Made by a program: the position numbers and the translations under genes. A stretch of 64,000 bases of DNA, from positions 6,286,501-6,350,500 of the forward strand of contig NC_044018.1 of the NCBI RefSeq assembly GCF_900496995.4, given 5' to 3'. This document shows positions 63,335-64,000 of this stretch, one piece after another. This DNA comes from Aquila chrysaetos chrysaetos (Eukaryota; Chordata; Aves; Accipitriformes; Accipitridae). The notes beneath the pieces are model-generated. The model saw nothing but the letters and a program-made list of their open reading frames with translations. It ran no database searches and had not been told where the DNA came from. Numbering within the stretch: the first letter of the stretch is position 1; the number at the start of each line of letters is the position of its first letter.

Positions 63335-63412
63335 CATATAAGCCCTGATTCAGCAAAGGCTTGAGAACATGCCTTAATTTGAGCATATCATTAACCTCGT
63401 TGACTTCAGTAT
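63335..63412. repeat. Half of an ancient palindromic MITE-like element
   Basis: AAGCCCTGATTCAGCAAAGGCTTGAGAACATGCCTTAATTTGAGCATATCATTAACCTCGTTGACTTCAG matches one arm of the family at 49372-49492 (gccctgattcagcaaagcacttaagcacatgcttaactttaagcac...cattgacttcaa). Confidence 0.6.
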
Positions 63413-63460
63413 ATATGGTCAACTGTTTTTTAGGGTTTTGCATATTCTGTGTCTTGAACT

Positions 63461-63483
63461 TATATAAATATATATATATATAT
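63461..63483 (+). repeat. (AT)n microsatellite
   Basis: TATATAAATATATATATATATAT, directly readable. Confidence 0.92.
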
Positions 63484-63619
63484 TCTTTCATTTTTTCTCT
63501 CCCTCTCTATGATATGTTATGGCTTCAAAGCTACTTCAGCACAGATGTGTCAGAAAATTATGTCTGCTAGTGCATTAATTGTAAATATTTACTGTTCCTG
63601 GAATGGCTGCATCTAAGAC

Positions 63620-63665
63620 TGCTAATCAGGCATACCAAGTCCCTGCCTTGGAGGGCTTGCAGTCT
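63620..63665 (+). repeat. Possible fragment of the SINE-like element seen at 39685-39812
   Basis: AATCAGGCATACCAAGTCCCTGCCTTGGAGGGCTTGCAGTCTGA resembles the end of that element (cagtccctgccccaaagagcttacagtcta). Short match only. Confidence 0.3.
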
Positions 63666-64000
63666 GATCACATCTGGACTTACACAGAGTTTTAGTTTTG
63701 TATTGTTTTCAAATAGTATTTTTCACGTTTCCATCAGGAAATCTTCATACCTTAATTAGCAAGGTCTTAGAAGAAGGAAAGAAACCTAAATGATAGGAAA
63801 GTTCAGAAACATTCCCTAGTAAGGTACATATTTCTGAGATTAAGATGATGGTTTGTCATAATTTTAGAGAACTGAAAACCTCTTCCTTCCAATGGCATAA
63901 AATTTCAGTTCTTAGTTTTGGCAGGTCAAAAGATATTGGTCCTTAAAGCTGTCACTGGTACCAGACAGAATATTGATGGCTCCAGGCCTCCAGCCAGCAT

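Larger units (their letters stand above)
51067..64000 (-). other. CLIC5: CLIC5 upstream intron, partial (at least 12.9 kb)
   Basis: From the acceptor of the 182-base exon to the right edge I searched by eye on the minus strand for the preceding CLIC exon. In the family it encodes the NTAGIDIF-type segment before the split alanine codon. I did not find it, so the interval should be a single intron continuing beyond the window. It holds many old repeat remnants (listed separately) and no other recognisable gene. A short diverged exon could still have been missed. Confidence 0.7.

Noticed and set aside
1..64000. CRISPR arrays, bacterial genes, tRNA/rRNA genes, endogenous retroviral genes
   Set aside because: None recognised; no regularly spaced repeats, no gag/pol/env-like frames or LTR pairs, and no complete tRNA cloverleaf seen by eye.

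Overview
This window looks like avian genomic DNA. Four observations support that: two CR1 LINE copies of the bird type (one ends in the ATTCCATGATTCTATG-type 3' terminus typical of bird CR1), otherwise sparse and mostly very old repeats, AT-rich non-coding sequence without long reading frames, and a split vertebrate gene with a clear CLIC-family protein signature. No bacterial operon, phage, CRISPR array, retroviral gene or tRNA/rRNA gene was recognised.

The only protein-coding gene I can support is the 3' part of a chloride intracellular channel gene on the minus strand. Its sequence best matches CLIC5. Two coding exons are present: a 182-base exon at 50885-51066 and the terminal coding exon at 48441-48608, ending in TAA. 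They are separated by a 2276-base intron with GT/AG borders in phase 0. Together they give about the last 115 residues, the all-helical C-terminal half of the GST-like fold. The earlier exons (redox-active N-terminal domain and start) were not found and should lie beyond 64000, so 51067-64000 is intron. The sequence left of 48441 should be the CLIC5 3' UTR followed by a long gene-free interval. In mammals the neighbour on that side of CLIC5 is RUNX2, so this may be the RUNX2-CLIC5 intergenic region (inference from known synteny).

Layout: 1-655, antisense CR1 with a decayed reverse transcriptase. 656-13975, gene-free, with simple repeats and one old MIR-like SINE. 13976-14370, 5'-truncated CR1 3' end. 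14371-38730, gene-free, with a G20 run, a 133-base purine tract, an old CR1/L3 reverse transcriptase remnant, a pyrimidine-rich tract and a short cluster of promoter-type motifs near 17.3-17.5 kb. 38735-48440, old LINE and SINE remnants, a triple kappaB-like array, candidate conserved elements and the presumed CLIC5 3' UTR. 48441-64000, CLIC5 exons and introns with many ancient palindromic MITE-like remnants, a MIR and two CR1/L3 tails.

I did not find an obviously new biological system. The most useful leads are the unusually readable set of ancient palindromic elements in and near CLIC5, the clustered transcription-factor-like motifs in otherwise gene-free DNA, and the CLIC5/CLIC6-like mixture in the C-terminal exon. 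All repeat-family names come from recognition by eye and need a library search.
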